64,000 nt of DNA from Salegentibacter lacus (GTDB lineage: Bacteria; Bacteroidota; Bacteroidia; Flavobacteriales; Flavobacteriaceae): positions 62,001 through 126,000 of the forward strand of contig NZ_JAIQZB010000005.1 in the NCBI RefSeq assembly GCF_020164555.1, in the 5' to 3' direction. The notes beneath the pieces are model-generated. The model ran no database searches. It was not told where the DNA came from and saw only the letters and a program-made list of their open reading frames with translations. Positions 6,987 to 15,640 of this stretch are shown one piece after another. Position 1 is the first letter of the stretch. Each line of letters starts with the position of its first letter. Position numbers and translations under genes: made by a program.

Positions 6987-8717
6987 ATGGCTAAAAATAA
7001 ATCAGAAATCCTGGCTAAGGCTGAAACCTGGCTGACCGATATATTTGACGTAGACACACACAAAGAAATTAATCACCTTATAGAAAACAACCCTAAAGAG
7101 CTGGAAGAATCTTTCTACAAGAATGCCGCTTTTGGAACCGGTGGCATGCGCGGCATTATGGGAGTTGGCACAAACCGAATCAACAAATATACCCTCGGAA
7201 AAAACACGCAGGGACTTTCTAATTTATTAAAGAGTGAATTTAAAGGTGAAAAACTTAAAGTTGCCATCGCTTACGATTGTAGGAATAACTCCAAAGAATT
7301 AGCACAAATGGTAGCTGAAGTATTTTCAGCCAACGATATTGAGGTTTATTTGTTTTCAGAATTAAGGCCAACACCAGAGCTTTCTTTTGCGGTTAAATAC
7401 CTGGATTGCCACGCGGGCATTGTACTTACCGCTAGCCATAATCCGCCCGAATATAACGGTTATAAAGTGTATTGGCAGGATGGTGGCCAATTGGTTCCGC
7501 CGCAAGACACCAAACTTGTAGATATCATCAATAATCTGGAATACGACGAAATTAATTTCAAGGCTCAGCCAGACTTAATTCATAGCATTGATACAGAAGT
7601 TGATAAAGCATTTCAGGAAGCTTCAGTAGAGAACGGAAGTTTCGATACTGCAAATTCAGCAAAAGACGAATTAAAAATCGTTTTCACATCCCTGCACGGA
7701 ACCGCTTCTACTACTAATCCGCAAATTTTAGAAAAAGCAGGTTATAAAAATGTTTTCCTGGTTGAGGAACAAAAAGAGCCAAACGGAAATTTCCCAACAG
7801 TAAAATCTCCAAACCCGGAGGAACCAGAAGCACTAAAAATGGCGCTTAAACTCGCGGAGGAAAAAAATGCCGATATCGTAATCGGTACCGATCCAGATGG
7901 TGATCGTTTGGGCGTTGCCGTTCGTGATTTAAACGGAAAAATGATTCTCCTTAACGGAAATCAGACGATGCTGGTAATGACCTGGTTCTTGTTGGAGCAG
8001 CATAAAAAACAGAATAAACTTTCTGATAATTCTTTTGTGGCTTCTACGATAGTTTCTACACCAATGCTTAAAAATATTACCGAGGATTTTGGTGCTCAAT
8101 ATCACGAGGTATTAACCGGTTTTAAATGGATCGCGAAATTAATAAAAGATAATCCAGGACTTGATTTTGTTGGTGGTGGTGAAGAAAGCTTCGGTTTTAT
8201 GGTGGGTGATTTTGTTCGCGATAAAGATGCGGCAACCGCTACCCTACTCGCCTGCGAGATTGCAGCACAAATGAAAGCTGAAGGAAGTTCTTTTTACAAG
8301 CAGCTTTTAAAACTTTATACTGAATACGGCCTTTACCGTGAAGAATTAATTTCTTTAGTAAAAAAAGGAATTGAAGGTGAAGCAGAAATCAAGCAAATGC
8401 TGGTGGATTTAAGAGAAAATCCGTGGAAAGAAATTGATGAGGAGAAGGTGGTGCTTATTGAAGATTACCATACTTCTAAAGCAAAAAATCTTCAGGATAA
8501 AATTGAAGAAGAGATCAAAATTCCAAAATCTAACGTACTGATTTATTATACTGAAAATGGCACAAAAATCGCAGCCAGGCCAAGTGGTACAGAGCCAAAG
8601 ATCAAGTTTTACATCAGTGTGAATTCAGAGCTGGATAAAGTAGAGAATTTTGCTGCTGAAAATGCAAAGCTTGCCGATAAGATTCAGCGTATTAAAAATG
8701 AATTACAACTGGGCTAA
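6987..8717 (+). CDS. Phosphohexomutase (phosphoglucomutase/phosphomannomutase)
   Basis: Interconverts sugar 1- and 6-phosphates in the cytoplasm and so feeds nucleotide-sugar synthesis. All four family motifs are present: the phosphoserine loop TASHNPP with Ser150, the metal loop DPDGD (302-306), the sugar-specificity loop GGGEESFG (396-403) and the phosphate-binding RPSGTEPKIKFY near the C-terminus. At 576 residues it belongs to the longer PGM2/PMM-like group. The GEES loop suits glucose or mannose phosphates, so both are possible. It is 12 nt upstream of the ABC exporter and probably co-transcribed. Confidence 0.93.
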   Translation: MAKNKSEILAKAETWLTDIFDVDTHKEINHLIENNPKELEESFYKNAAFGTGGMRGIMGVGTNRINKYTLGKNTQGLSNLLKSEFKGEKLKVAIAYDCRNNSKELAQMVAEVFSANDIEVYLFSELRPTPELSFAVKYLDCHAGIVLTASHNPPEYNGYKVYWQDGGQLVPPQDTKLVDIINNLEYDEINFKAQPDLIHSIDTEVDKAFQEASVENGSFDTANSAKDELKIVFTSLHGTASTTNPQILEKAGYKNVFLVEEQKEPNGNFPTVKSPNPEEPEALKMALKLAEEKNADIVIGTDPDGDRLGVAVRDLNGKMILLNGNQTMLVMTWFLLEQHKKQNKLSDNSFVASTIVSTPMLKNITEDFGAQYHEVLTGFKWIAKLIKDNPGLDFVGGGEESFGFMVGDFVRDKDAATATLLACEIAAQMKAEGSSFYKQLLKLYTEYGLYREELISLVKKGIEGEAEIKQMLVDLRENPWKEIDEEKVVLIEDYHTSKAKNLQDKIEEEIKIPKSNVLIYYTENGTKIAARPSGTEPKIKFYISVNSELDKVENFAAENAKLADKIQRIKNELQLG

Positions 8718-8729
8718 ACGCTCACATTT

Positions 8730-10559
8730 ATGACCTACTTAAAGAAGATACTTCAGTTTGCAAGACCCTATAAACGTTTTGCAATACTCAACATCATCAG
8801 TAATATCTTTTATGCGCTATTTAGCACCCTTGCATTTATTTCATTTATTCCAATGCTTAGGGTGCTTTTTCAGGAAGAAGAGCCAATTAGCACCAAACCG
8901 GTTTGGAACGGAGAGTTTAGCGGCTTAAAAGATTACGCAAACGATTATTCCAATTTTTTCCTAAATCAGCAGGTAGAAGAGCACGGACAGCTTGCGGCTT
9001 TGGTAAGCATTTGTATTACGGTTATTGTTCTTTTCTTTTTAAAGAACTTTTTTAATTACCTCGCGCTTTATTTTATAGCCAACCTTAGAAACGGAATGCT
9101 TAAGGATATTCGAAACCGTATCTACGACAAAATTGTAGAATTGCCGGTTTCCTTTTTTTCTGAAAAACGAAAAGGAGACTTTATTTCTAGAATTACCAGT
9201 GATGTCCAGGAAATACAGACTTCATTTTTAAGTATGCTGGAGCTTTTTGTTAAAGAACCGCTTACCTTAATTTTTACATTGGTTGCAATGATTGCACTTA
9301 GTCCTAAATTAACGCTCTTTGTACTGGTTTTTTTACCGCTTTCAGGGTTACTGATATCTTCGATTGGTAAAAAGTTAAAATCACAATCTACCCAGGCACA
9401 GCAGGAAAATGCAAACTTTCTAACTATTGTAGAAGAATCACTTTCCAGTTTAAAAATTATTAAAGGTTTTAACGCTGAAGATAAATTTAAACGGAAATTC
9501 TACGATAGCACTGGTCGTTTAAACCGAATCCTAAACACGCTTTTACACCGCCAGAACTTAGCTTCTCCAATGAGTGAATTTTTAGGTGTAGTAGTTATCA
9601 CTATAATTCTATGGTTTGGCGGAAGAATGGTATTAATAGATAATACTATGGATGCTTCTACCTTTATTGGTTTTCTGGTATTGACTTATAATATTTTAAC
9701 TCCGGCGAAAGCCATTTCAAAAGCAACGTATTCTATACAAAAAGGAAATGCCAGTGCAGAACGTATTCTGGAGATCCTGGAAACAGAATCGACAATTAAA
9801 GATGATAAGAACGCAATAAAGAAGGAAACTTTCGAGAATAGTATTGAAGTAGAGAACATTAACTTTAGATACGAAAAAGAGAATGTGCTGAAGAATTTTT
9901 CCATGCAGGTAGAAAAAGGAAAAGTGATTGCGCTTGTAGGGCAATCTGGGAGTGGGAAGTCTACCATTGCAAACCTGATAACTCGTTTTTATGATGTAAA
10001 CGAAGGCAATATTAAATTAGACGGGCATAATATTAGGGGAATTACTAAAAAATCCCTTCGGAATTTAATGGGTCTTGTCACACAGGATTCTATACTTTTT
10101 AATGATACAGTTAAAAATAATATTGGGTTAGGAAAAGAAAATGCTACAGAAGAAGAAATTATTGAAGCTTTAAAAGTTGCCAATGCCTGGGAATTTGTAA
10201 GAGAGCTTCCTAACGGACTAGATACTAACATTGGGGATAGTGGAAACAAATTGAGTGGCGGACAAAAACAGCGACTTTCTATTGCCCGTGCGGTGCTTAA
10301 AAATCCCCCGATTATGATTCTTGATGAAGCGACTTCTGCCCTGGATACCGAAAGCGAAAAACTGGTGCAAAAAGCCCTGGAAAACATGATGAAAAACAGG
10401 ACTTCTATCGTCATCGCTCATAGACTTTCAACTATTCAGAATGCCGATAAGATTATTGTGCTGCACCGGGGAGAAATTGTAGAACAGGGAAAACACCTGG
10501 AATTACTCGCAGAAAAAGGCACCTACCAAAAACTAGTAGAAATGCAATCTTTTGATTAG
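8730..10559 (+). CDS. ABC exporter, fused permease and ATPase (MsbA-like)
   Basis: A 609-residue half-transporter that should work as a homodimer in the inner membrane. A six-helix type-I exporter domain (about residues 15-335) is followed by the ATPase domain with Walker A GQSGSGKST (404-412), Q-loop near 452, signature LSGGQ (508-512), Walker B ending ILDEATSALD (530-539) and the H-loop His in IAHRLST. All catalytic residues are intact. Last in the operon with a glycosyltransferase and a sugar mutase, it is a good candidate for exporting lipid A core or another lipid-linked envelope product, but related multidrug exporters look the same. Confidence 0.92.
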   Translation: MTYLKKILQFARPYKRFAILNIISNIFYALFSTLAFISFIPMLRVLFQEEEPISTKPVWNGEFSGLKDYANDYSNFFLNQQVEEHGQLAALVSICITVIVLFFLKNFFNYLALYFIANLRNGMLKDIRNRIYDKIVELPVSFFSEKRKGDFISRITSDVQEIQTSFLSMLELFVKEPLTLIFTLVAMIALSPKLTLFVLVFLPLSGLLISSIGKKLKSQSTQAQQENANFLTIVEESLSSLKIIKGFNAEDKFKRKFYDSTGRLNRILNTLLHRQNLASPMSEFLGVVVITIILWFGGRMVLIDNTMDASTFIGFLVLTYNILTPAKAISKATYSIQKGNASAERILEILETESTIKDDKNAIKKETFENSIEVENINFRYEKENVLKNFSMQVEKGKVIALVGQSGSGKSTIANLITRFYDVNEGNIKLDGHNIRGITKKSLRNLMGLVTQDSILFNDTVKNNIGLGKENATEEEIIEALKVANAWEFVRELPNGLDTNIGDSGNKLSGGQKQRLSIARAVLKNPPIMILDEATSALDTESEKLVQKALENMMKNRTSIVIAHRLSTIQNADKIIVLHRGEIVEQGKHLELLAEKGTYQKLVEMQSFD

Positions 10560-10580
10560 GACACAAAAAATTAGAGTACA

Positions 10581-10617
10581 AAAAAAGCTGTCTAAGAAAA
10601 TCTCAGACAGCTTTTTT
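10581..10617. terminator. Bidirectional rho-independent terminator
   Basis: A perfect 13-bp stem (10581-10593 with 10605-10617, core AGCTGTCT/AGACAGCT) with A-run and T-run arms. It can end the ABC-transporter operon on the plus strand and the small secreted-protein gene on the minus strand. Confidence 0.9.
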
Positions 10618-10636
10618 CAATTTAAATATTATTGTT

Positions 10637-10990
10637 TTATAGCGTTAACTCTCCATTTTCAAGAGCTTCGTTTATATTAGCGCTAATCGTAGAATGGGTT
10701 CTAAAAAATTTTCTACCATCCTGCCTTTTCAATTTTACAGTAGTTTCACCTGCATCGTTTGTTTCAACTGCAGTTACTTCTACTCTGTTTCCATTCAGGC
10801 TTTTATAATTAGCAATCCCACCTTTTTTAATGATGAAATTAGCTTTTGGTAAATCTAAAGATTTAAAATCCTGATTTTGGCTTTGATTAATCACTAATAC
10901 ATCCCCTACCATTACTGGTTCGGTTTGGTTCTGCGCCTCTACTTGAAAGGCAAATAATAACATAATCGGAATTATAAGTAAGTTTTTCAT
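10637..10990 (-). CDS. Small secreted protein, function unknown
   Basis: A 117-residue protein with a clear signal peptide (MKNLLIIPIMLLFAFQVEA, cleavage before QNQTEP). The mature part of about 97 residues looks all-beta, with a KGGIANYKSLNG segment and a KLKRQDGRKFFRT segment. There are no cysteines and no catalytic motif I recognise. It is monocistronic, with its own -7 box at 11010-11017 and a shared terminator at 10581-10617. It is probably periplasmic; I cannot assign a role. Confidence 0.75.
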   Translation of the reverse strand: MKNLLIIPIMLLFAFQVEAQNQTEPVMVGDVLVINQSQNQDFKSLDLPKANFIIKKGGIANYKSLNGNRVEVTAVETNDAGETTVKLKRQDGRKFFRTHSTISANINEALENGELTL

Positions 10991-11009
10991 AGGTAAAATT
11001 TTTATTTAG

Positions 11010-11017
11010 CAAAAATA
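11010..11017 (-). promoter_or_regulatory. -7 promoter box of the small secreted-protein gene
   Basis: The minus strand reads TATTTTTG (full TAnnTTTG match), with ATTG-like sequence at 11033-11036 as a possible -33 element. The leader would be about 17 nt. Confidence 0.5.
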
Positions 11018-11090
11018 TACATATTATTTTGCCAATACACAATTTTAAAGCACTTTTAGCATAATTTTCACAGGTTAACTTTTAAGCATA

Positions 11091-11120
11091 AAAAAGGATG
11101 AAGTAAACTCCATCCTTTTT
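11091..11120. terminator. Orphan hairpin with A- and T-runs
   Basis: AAAAAGGATG (11091-11100) pairs perfectly with CATCCTTTTT (11111-11120) around a 10-nt loop. It has the form of a bidirectional terminator, but no annotated gene ends next to it on either strand. Confidence 0.6.
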
Positions 11121-11336
11121 AAAATTACTCTTATTGTGGGGCAATTAAGAATAATCGATTTAATTCATCTTCATTTTGGGGCAAAAAAAGATTAAATCAT
11201 TTTGATGGTGTAAATATAGATCACAGAAATCATTCAGCCAAACCAAAAGTGCTTTTTATCCGATTTTTATGTATTTAATCGATGAAATGCAATCTTATTT
11301 GAAAAAAATCTGCACTGAATTCTTTTACACACTGAC
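11121..11336. other. Noncoding stretch upstream of the ECF sigma gene, with a direct repeat
   Basis: Part of a 424-nt gap between genes. I find no credible coding frame. The only internal structure I see is an imperfect direct repeat, TTGTGGGGCAATTAAGA at 11134-11150 and TTTTGGGGCAAAAAAAGA starting at 11174, offset by 40 nt. It could be a regulatory repeat for the sigma operon or part of an unannotated small transcript ending at the hairpin 11091-11120. Confidence 0.4.
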
Positions 11337-11367
11337 TTTAAGAAGAATAAAGTTTTAATTACCTTTG
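11337..11367 (+). promoter_or_regulatory. Promoter of the ECF sigma operon (-33 and -7 boxes)
   Basis: TACCTTTG at 11360-11367 is a full -7 match. TTTA at 11337-11340 is a one-mismatch -33 box with a 19-nt spacer, typical for the Bacteroidota housekeeping sigma. The predicted start near 11371 leaves about 40 nt before the TTG start at 11415. Confidence 0.6.
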
Positions 11368-11414
11368 GCTTCCGTTACACGGGATTCCACATAAATATTA
11401 AGACAAGTATCCCT

Positions 11415-11960
11415 TTGAAAACTTCCGAAGATCTACTTATTAAACGCTTACAGGAAAAAAAGACTTCTTCTGAAGCTTTTAAGGAACTGGTATCTTTATA
11501 TAAAGAGCGTTTATACTGGCACATTCGTAATATGGTTAAAGACCATGAGGATGCTCATGATGTGCTTCAAAATACATTTATCAAAATATTTAGAAATATT
11601 CATAATTTTAAAGGAGAAAGTAAACTGTATTCCTGGATGTACCGCATAGCTACCAACGAATCCATAAGCTTCTTAAACAAACGTGCTAAACGCAATCACA
11701 TCACTTCAGAAGATCTACAACAACAACTAATTTCAAATTTAGAAAGCGATGTTTATTTTGAAGGCGATGAAATTCAGCTAAAATTGCAAAAAGCAATCGC
11801 CAGTCTTCCGGCTAAACAACAGCAGGTTTTTAATATGAAATATTTTCAGGAATTAAAATACCGTGAGATGTCAGAAATTCTGGAAACCAGTGAAGGAGCG
11901 TTAAAGGCCTCTTACCATCACGCGGCTAAAAAAATTGAGGAATACTTAAAAACCAATTAA
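11415..11960 (+). CDS. ECF-type RNA polymerase sigma factor
   Basis: A 181-residue sigma-70 family factor of the extracytoplasmic-function type. Region 2 is recognisable at about residues 20-90 (LYKERLYWHIRNMVKDHEDAHDVLQ, then the core-binding FIKIFRNI and SWMYRIATN). Region 4 is at about residues 125-175 with the helix-turn-helix around QQVFNMKYFQELKYREMSEIL. The start is a TTG (11415-11417); no ATG exists before region 2, and the promoter at 11360-11367 agrees. It is first in an operon with a one-TM protein and a Spy-like periplasmic protein, which probably control its activity. Confidence 0.9.
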   Translation: MKTSEDLLIKRLQEKKTSSEAFKELVSLYKERLYWHIRNMVKDHEDAHDVLQNTFIKIFRNIHNFKGESKLYSWMYRIATNESISFLNKRAKRNHITSEDLQQQLISNLESDVYFEGDEIQLKLQKAIASLPAKQQQVFNMKYFQELKYREMSEILETSEGALKASYHHAAKKIEEYLKTN

Positions 11961-11992
11961 ACCTTTTGTACTTTTCATAGTCAAATAAACAA

Positions 11993-12514
11993 ATGAAGAA
12001 AGAAAAAATATCATATAATCCCAAGTCAGGTTTTAAAACCCCACCAAGTTATTTTGAGGGTTTAGAGGATGAAATACTGGATATGGTGAAGCTTTCAGAA
12101 ACTCTGGAAGAAAAGAAACCTGCCGGTTTCACTACACCTAATGGATATTTTGATGGGTTGGAAGATGAGTTTCTTGAAAAAGTAACTAATCCGGAGCCAA
12201 AAGTGCGCACCTTATTTACAAAAGAAGTTTTCCTTTATGTAGCGAGCATCGCAGCAATGGTTATTGCTTTTGCAAGTACTTTTTATATAAACCCTGAAAC
12301 GCAAACCAGCTGGGAGAATGTTGAGCTTTCAGTAATGGAAAGTTATATAGACGATAATAATATAGATCTCTCTACCGGTGAAATTTCAAATTATATCTTT
12401 CAGCAAGGATATATTGTTGACGATGCAGATTTAAACACGGTAAATTCTGAAGCAATGAAGAATTATCTTGATGAAAATATAGAAGACGCCCTTTATATTT
12501 TAGATGAAAATTAA
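11993..12514 (+). CDS. One-TM protein with an internal N-terminal duplication, putative anti-sigma role
   Basis: A 173-residue protein with one membrane helix at about 77-98 (VFLYVASIAAMVIAFAS). The cytoplasmic N-terminus carries two copies of a 20-residue unit at residues 13-32 and 45-64, both containing GF-x-TP and YF-x-GLEDE. The C-terminal part of about 70 residues is acidic and would be periplasmic. Its place between an ECF sigma gene (33 nt away) and a secreted sensor-like gene (contiguous) is where anti-sigma factors usually lie. I see no zinc-type anti-sigma motif, so the duplicated YF-GLEDE unit may be the sigma-contact element (inference). Confidence 0.7.
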   Translation: MKKEKISYNPKSGFKTPPSYFEGLEDEILDMVKLSETLEEKKPAGFTTPNGYFDGLEDEFLEKVTNPEPKVRTLFTKEVFLYVASIAAMVIAFASTFYINPETQTSWENVELSVMESYIDDNNIDLSTGEISNYIFQQGYIVDDADLNTVNSEAMKNYLDENIEDALYILDEN

Positions 12515-12515
12515 T

Positions 12516-12965
12516 ATGAAAAACCTATTTATAATATTATTAATGTTCTCCGGATTGTGGCAAATGCAATCTCAGGATCGTGATCACTCTCATAGAGAGA
12601 AAATCAAAGAATTAAAGACCGCATTTTTTACCCAGGAATTAAACCTGGACAAGCAAAAAGCCCAAAAATTCTGGCCGGTTTATAATGAGTATGAATCTAA
12701 TTTACATGAGTTAAGAAAACGAGAACATAGAGATCTTCCTAATCTGGAATGTATTTCAGAAGATGATGCCGAAGAAATGTTAGAAGAATATGTTACGATA
12801 GAAAAACAGGATTATGTTTTAAAGCAAAAGCTTTTTAAGGATTTGAAAGAAATAATGAGCGCACAGGAAATTATTAAACTTCATAAACTGGAAGACGAAT
12901 TCCATAAAAAATTGATTAAAGAATACCGGTCAAGAAAAGATCGTGAAAATCAGGAAGAAGAATAA
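12516..12965 (+). CDS. Spy/CpxP-like periplasmic protein, putative ECF sigma sensor
   Basis: A 149-residue secreted helical protein. The signal peptide (MKNLFIILLMFSGLWQMQSQ) supports the ATG at 12516, which follows the upstream stop codon by one base; an in-frame ATG at 12504 would overlap that gene and lengthen the leader. The mature part is charged and fully helical, with KFWPVYNEYESNL and a DFxxL-like segment resembling LTxxQ/Spy chaperones. Flavobacterial homologues are often called 'sensor of ECF-type sigma factor'. It is last in the sigma operon and followed by a terminator. Confidence 0.8.
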   Translation: MKNLFIILLMFSGLWQMQSQDRDHSHREKIKELKTAFFTQELNLDKQKAQKFWPVYNEYESNLHELRKREHRDLPNLECISEDDAEEMLEEYVTIEKQDYVLKQKLFKDLKEIMSAQEIIKLHKLEDEFHKKLIKEYRSRKDRENQEEE

Positions 12966-13055
12966 GTTAACTTTTATAGTTCCCGATTAAGAAATAAAAA
13001 TCTCACCTGGTGAGTTTCAGAATTTAGTTTTTTGGTTAGTTAGTAGTTAGTTAGC

Positions 13056-13090
13056 ATCCCGGTAGGTTTTGGCCTTCCGGGATTCTTTTT
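13056..13090 (+). terminator. Rho-independent terminator of the sigma operon
   Basis: ATCCCGG (13056-13062) pairs with CCGGGAT (13077-13083), with further inner pairs (AGG/CCT), followed by CTTTTT. Its T-run touches the stop codon of the convergent BNR-repeat gene. Confidence 0.75.
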
Positions 13091-14153
13091 ACCTAAAAGT
13101 GAGCTTTACAATTCTACCTTTTCCGGCAGCATAAGCCACCGAGTCATTCTTAAATCTTAACGTATAAAAACCTTCATCAGAAAGTTCTTCCCAGGTTTGG
13201 CCCGAATCTTTAGAAATTGAAATTCCGCTAAAACCGGTTGCAATAATTTTTTCACCTCCAGTATTTGGTATAAATCGCACACTACTTTTGTAGCCTGGCT
13301 CCTGACCTTCAGCAACTAATTCCCAGGTTTTACCGCCATCTTTTGTAATGGCTTTATTCCCGGTATTCCCTTCAGGATTGGTATAATCTCCCCCGAAAAT
13401 AATTCCGAAATTTTCATTATAAAAATCTATACTATATCCGCCAGTTGTGGCTTCCCCATCTATTAAGGGAGTATTATAAACTTCCCAGGTTTCCCCTTTA
13501 TCTGGAGAGAAATAAACCCGCGATTTCATTCCACCGGTTAAAACCCAGGTTTTGTCTCCTTCAACGGCTATATTAGAATTACTAGCTGCAAAAGCAGCTT
13601 CTCCTTCTATAACTTCAGGCAATATATTACAGTCTAATTTTTCCCACGATTTTCCGCCATTACGCGTAATAATTATAGAAATACAATTATCGGTTGGGTC
13701 GCCCATCGCGATTCCTTCGTGGTTATTCCAAAAAGCCATAGCATCGTAAAAAGCTTTTTCGTTTTCCTCTTTATAAACAAGCTCCATCGCACCGGAATCT
13801 CCTGTTTTATATAACAGAGCAGGGCTGCCCACACTCAGCATAAAGAAATCGGTATCAGTAGAAGCTACCGCCCTAAATTCAGGAATTAGTGTATCGTATG
13901 TTTGAGTATTGGTTCGCCAGGTTTTATTATCAAAATTATACATCCCAAAAGTGGCGTTATTGGCTGCAAAAGCAAGGTTGTTTCCAATAATCTCAATCGC
14001 TCTAATACTTAAAGAATCATTTTCAAGAATAGGTTCTATTTCTACTGAAGAATAATCTATTACAGTTTTAGTCGGATTTTCCTTCTCAGCTTTTTGTTCA
14101 TTTTTACAGGCACTAAAAATTAAAAGGAGACAAAAAACTATAAATCTGTTCAT
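13089..14153 (-). CDS. BNR-repeat (Ycf48/sialidase-fold-like) lipoprotein
   Basis: A 354-residue predicted lipoprotein: the signal peptide ends in a lipobox (FSAC, Cys16). The mature part is a beta-propeller with several Asp-box/BNR motifs of the form S/T-x-D/N-x-G-x-T/S-W: TRNGGKSWE, SPDKGETWE, TKDGGKTWE and SKDSGQTWE. The repeats match the photosystem-II-stability (Ycf48/HCF136)-like propeller group more than true sialidases, since I see no catalytic RIP motif or Arg triad. Such proteins are sometimes mislabelled 'oxidoreductase'. The function is unknown; the probable site is the periplasm or outer-membrane surface. Confidence 0.85.
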   Translation of the reverse strand: MNRFIVFCLLLIFSACKNEQKAEKENPTKTVIDYSSVEIEPILENDSLSIRAIEIIGNNLAFAANNATFGMYNFDNKTWRTNTQTYDTLIPEFRAVASTDTDFFMLSVGSPALLYKTGDSGAMELVYKEENEKAFYDAMAFWNNHEGIAMGDPTDNCISIIITRNGGKSWEKLDCNILPEVIEGEAAFAASNSNIAVEGDKTWVLTGGMKSRVYFSPDKGETWEVYNTPLIDGEATTGGYSIDFYNENFGIIFGGDYTNPEGNTGNKAITKDGGKTWELVAEGQEPGYKSSVRFIPNTGGEKIIATGFSGISISKDSGQTWEELSDEGFYTLRFKNDSVAYAAGKGRIVKLTFR

Positions 14154-14246
14154 AAGTTCAATTTTAATCGTTTTGGGTAACCATTAAACTACCTCGCCAT
14201 CTTCGGAGCTATCGATTTTTATCGGGATAAATCTTGATTATCAAGT

Positions 14247-14254
14247 CAAAGGTA
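14247..14254 (-). promoter_or_regulatory. -7 promoter box of the BNR lipoprotein gene
   Basis: The minus strand reads TACCTTTG (full TAnnTTTG match). It would give a leader of about 90 nt. A TTTG at 14268-14271 is only 13 nt upstream, too close for a standard -33 box. Confidence 0.4.
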
Positions 14255-14368
14255 AATTTTTCCGAGGCAAAATACCGCATAGCAAGCTTAGAAAGCATTC
14301 AAAAACATACTATTTTAATTGCAAGGAAAGCCGCGAAGCATTAAATCTCCATTATCGAGTAAAAAACT

Positions 14369-14376
14369 TACCTTTG
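14369..14376 (+). promoter_or_regulatory. -7 promoter box deciding the RsmB-like start
   Basis: TACCTTTG matches TAnnTTTG. It overlaps the alternative TTG start at 14374-14376, so the first usable start is the ATG at 14395, with a leader of about 15 nt. Confidence 0.5.
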
Positions 14377-14394
14377 CAAATTCAAAATTTAGTT

Positions 14395-15612
14395 ATGCGA
14401 TTACACAGGAATTTGGTTTTTGCAACCATAGATGCCTTAAATGAAATTTTCAACAATAATAAATATGCCGATAAGGTTATTGAGCAAACTCTAAAACGCG
14501 ATAAGCGTTGGGGTTCTCGTGATCGTAGTTTCATTGCTGAAACCGTTTACGATATTGTTCGCTGGAAAAGACTTTATGCAGAAATTGCTGAAGTAAAAGA
14601 GCCGTTTGATCGTGAGAATTTATTTAGATTATTCACCGTTTGGGCTACTTTACGCGGAATTGCTTTACCAGACTGGCCACAATTTGCGGGTACTCCTACC
14701 CGCAGAATTAAAGGAAAATTTGATAGTTTAAGTAAGATTAGAAAATACCGCGAATCTATTCCAGATTGGATGGATGAGCTTGGTGTAAAAGAGCTTGGTG
14801 AAAAAGTTTGGGAAAAAGAAATCGCTGCGCTTAATACGCAGGCACCTGTTATCCTTAGAGCTAACACCTTAAAAACTACCAAAGATAATTTACGCAGCGT
14901 TCTTAAAGACGAAGAAATAATTTCTGAACCAATAAAAGGTTATAAAGACGCTTTAAAACTGGAAGAACGTGGCAACGTTTTTAGAACCCAGGCCTTTAAA
15001 GATGGTTTCTTTGAAGTTCAGGATGCGTCTTCACAGTTAGTTGCAGAATTTTTGGAAGTAGAACCTGGCATGCGCGTGGTAGATACCTGCGCCGGTGCCG
15101 GTGGTAAAACACTTCACCTTGCCGCTTTAATGGAAAATAAAGGTCAGATTATAGCGACTGATATTTACGGGAATAAACTTAAAGAATTGAAACGCCGTGC
15201 CAAACGCGCCGGCGCACATAATATAGATCCGCGTGCGATTGATACTACAAAAGTGATCAAAAAACTGTATGGAACTGCAGATCGCGTATTGATAGATTCC
15301 CCTTGTAGCGGACTCGGAGTTTTAAGTAGAAACCCCGATGCTAAATGGAAACTACAACCGGAATTTATAGACAACCTTATAAAAACCCAGGCCGAAATTA
15401 TCGAAACCTATTCCCGTATCGTTAAACCTGGCGGAAAAATGGTTTACGCGACCTGTTCGGTTTTACCTTCTGAAAATGAAAAGCAAGTAGAAAATTTCCT
15501 GAAGAATACTGAAGAAGGAAAAAAATTCAGACTGCTTAGGGACCAGAAGATACTTTCTTCTGAAACCGGTTTTGACGGGTTTTATATGGCACTTTTGGAG
15601 AAAAAACCTTAA
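14395..15612 (+). CDS. RsmB/NOP-family rRNA (cytosine-5) methyltransferase
   Basis: An S-adenosylmethionine-dependent enzyme that methylates C5 of a cytosine in 16S rRNA (RsmB/RsmF group). The 405-residue protein has an N-terminal NusB-like helical region, then the Rossmann methyltransferase with motif I (DTCAGAGGKTLHLA), motif IV DSPCSGLGVL containing the first conserved Cys, and motif VI YATCSVLPSENE containing the catalytic Cys. Both cysteines required by NOP-type enzymes are present. The start was set to ATG 14395 because a promoter box covers the upstream TTG. The exact modified nucleotide is not determined. Confidence 0.9.
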   Translation: MRLHRNLVFATIDALNEIFNNNKYADKVIEQTLKRDKRWGSRDRSFIAETVYDIVRWKRLYAEIAEVKEPFDRENLFRLFTVWATLRGIALPDWPQFAGTPTRRIKGKFDSLSKIRKYRESIPDWMDELGVKELGEKVWEKEIAALNTQAPVILRANTLKTTKDNLRSVLKDEEIISEPIKGYKDALKLEERGNVFRTQAFKDGFFEVQDASSQLVAEFLEVEPGMRVVDTCAGAGGKTLHLAALMENKGQIIATDIYGNKLKELKRRAKRAGAHNIDPRAIDTTKVIKKLYGTADRVLIDSPCSGLGVLSRNPDAKWKLQPEFIDNLIKTQAEIIETYSRIVKPGGKMVYATCSVLPSENEKQVENFLKNTEEGKKFRLLRDQKILSSETGFDGFYMALLEKKP

Positions 15613-15640
15613 GGGTTTCTCCCCAAATTTTTTGAATGAT

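Noticed and set aside
12504-12515. Upstream ATG for the Spy-like gene overlapping the previous gene
   Set aside because: The ATG at 12516 starts a standard signal peptide and directly follows the upstream stop; the four extra residues add nothing.
13032-13054. Short TTAGT-rich tandem-like stretch before the sigma-operon terminator
   Set aside because: Only a few irregular copies; no array, spacer structure or repeat unit long enough for CRISPR or a functional satellite.
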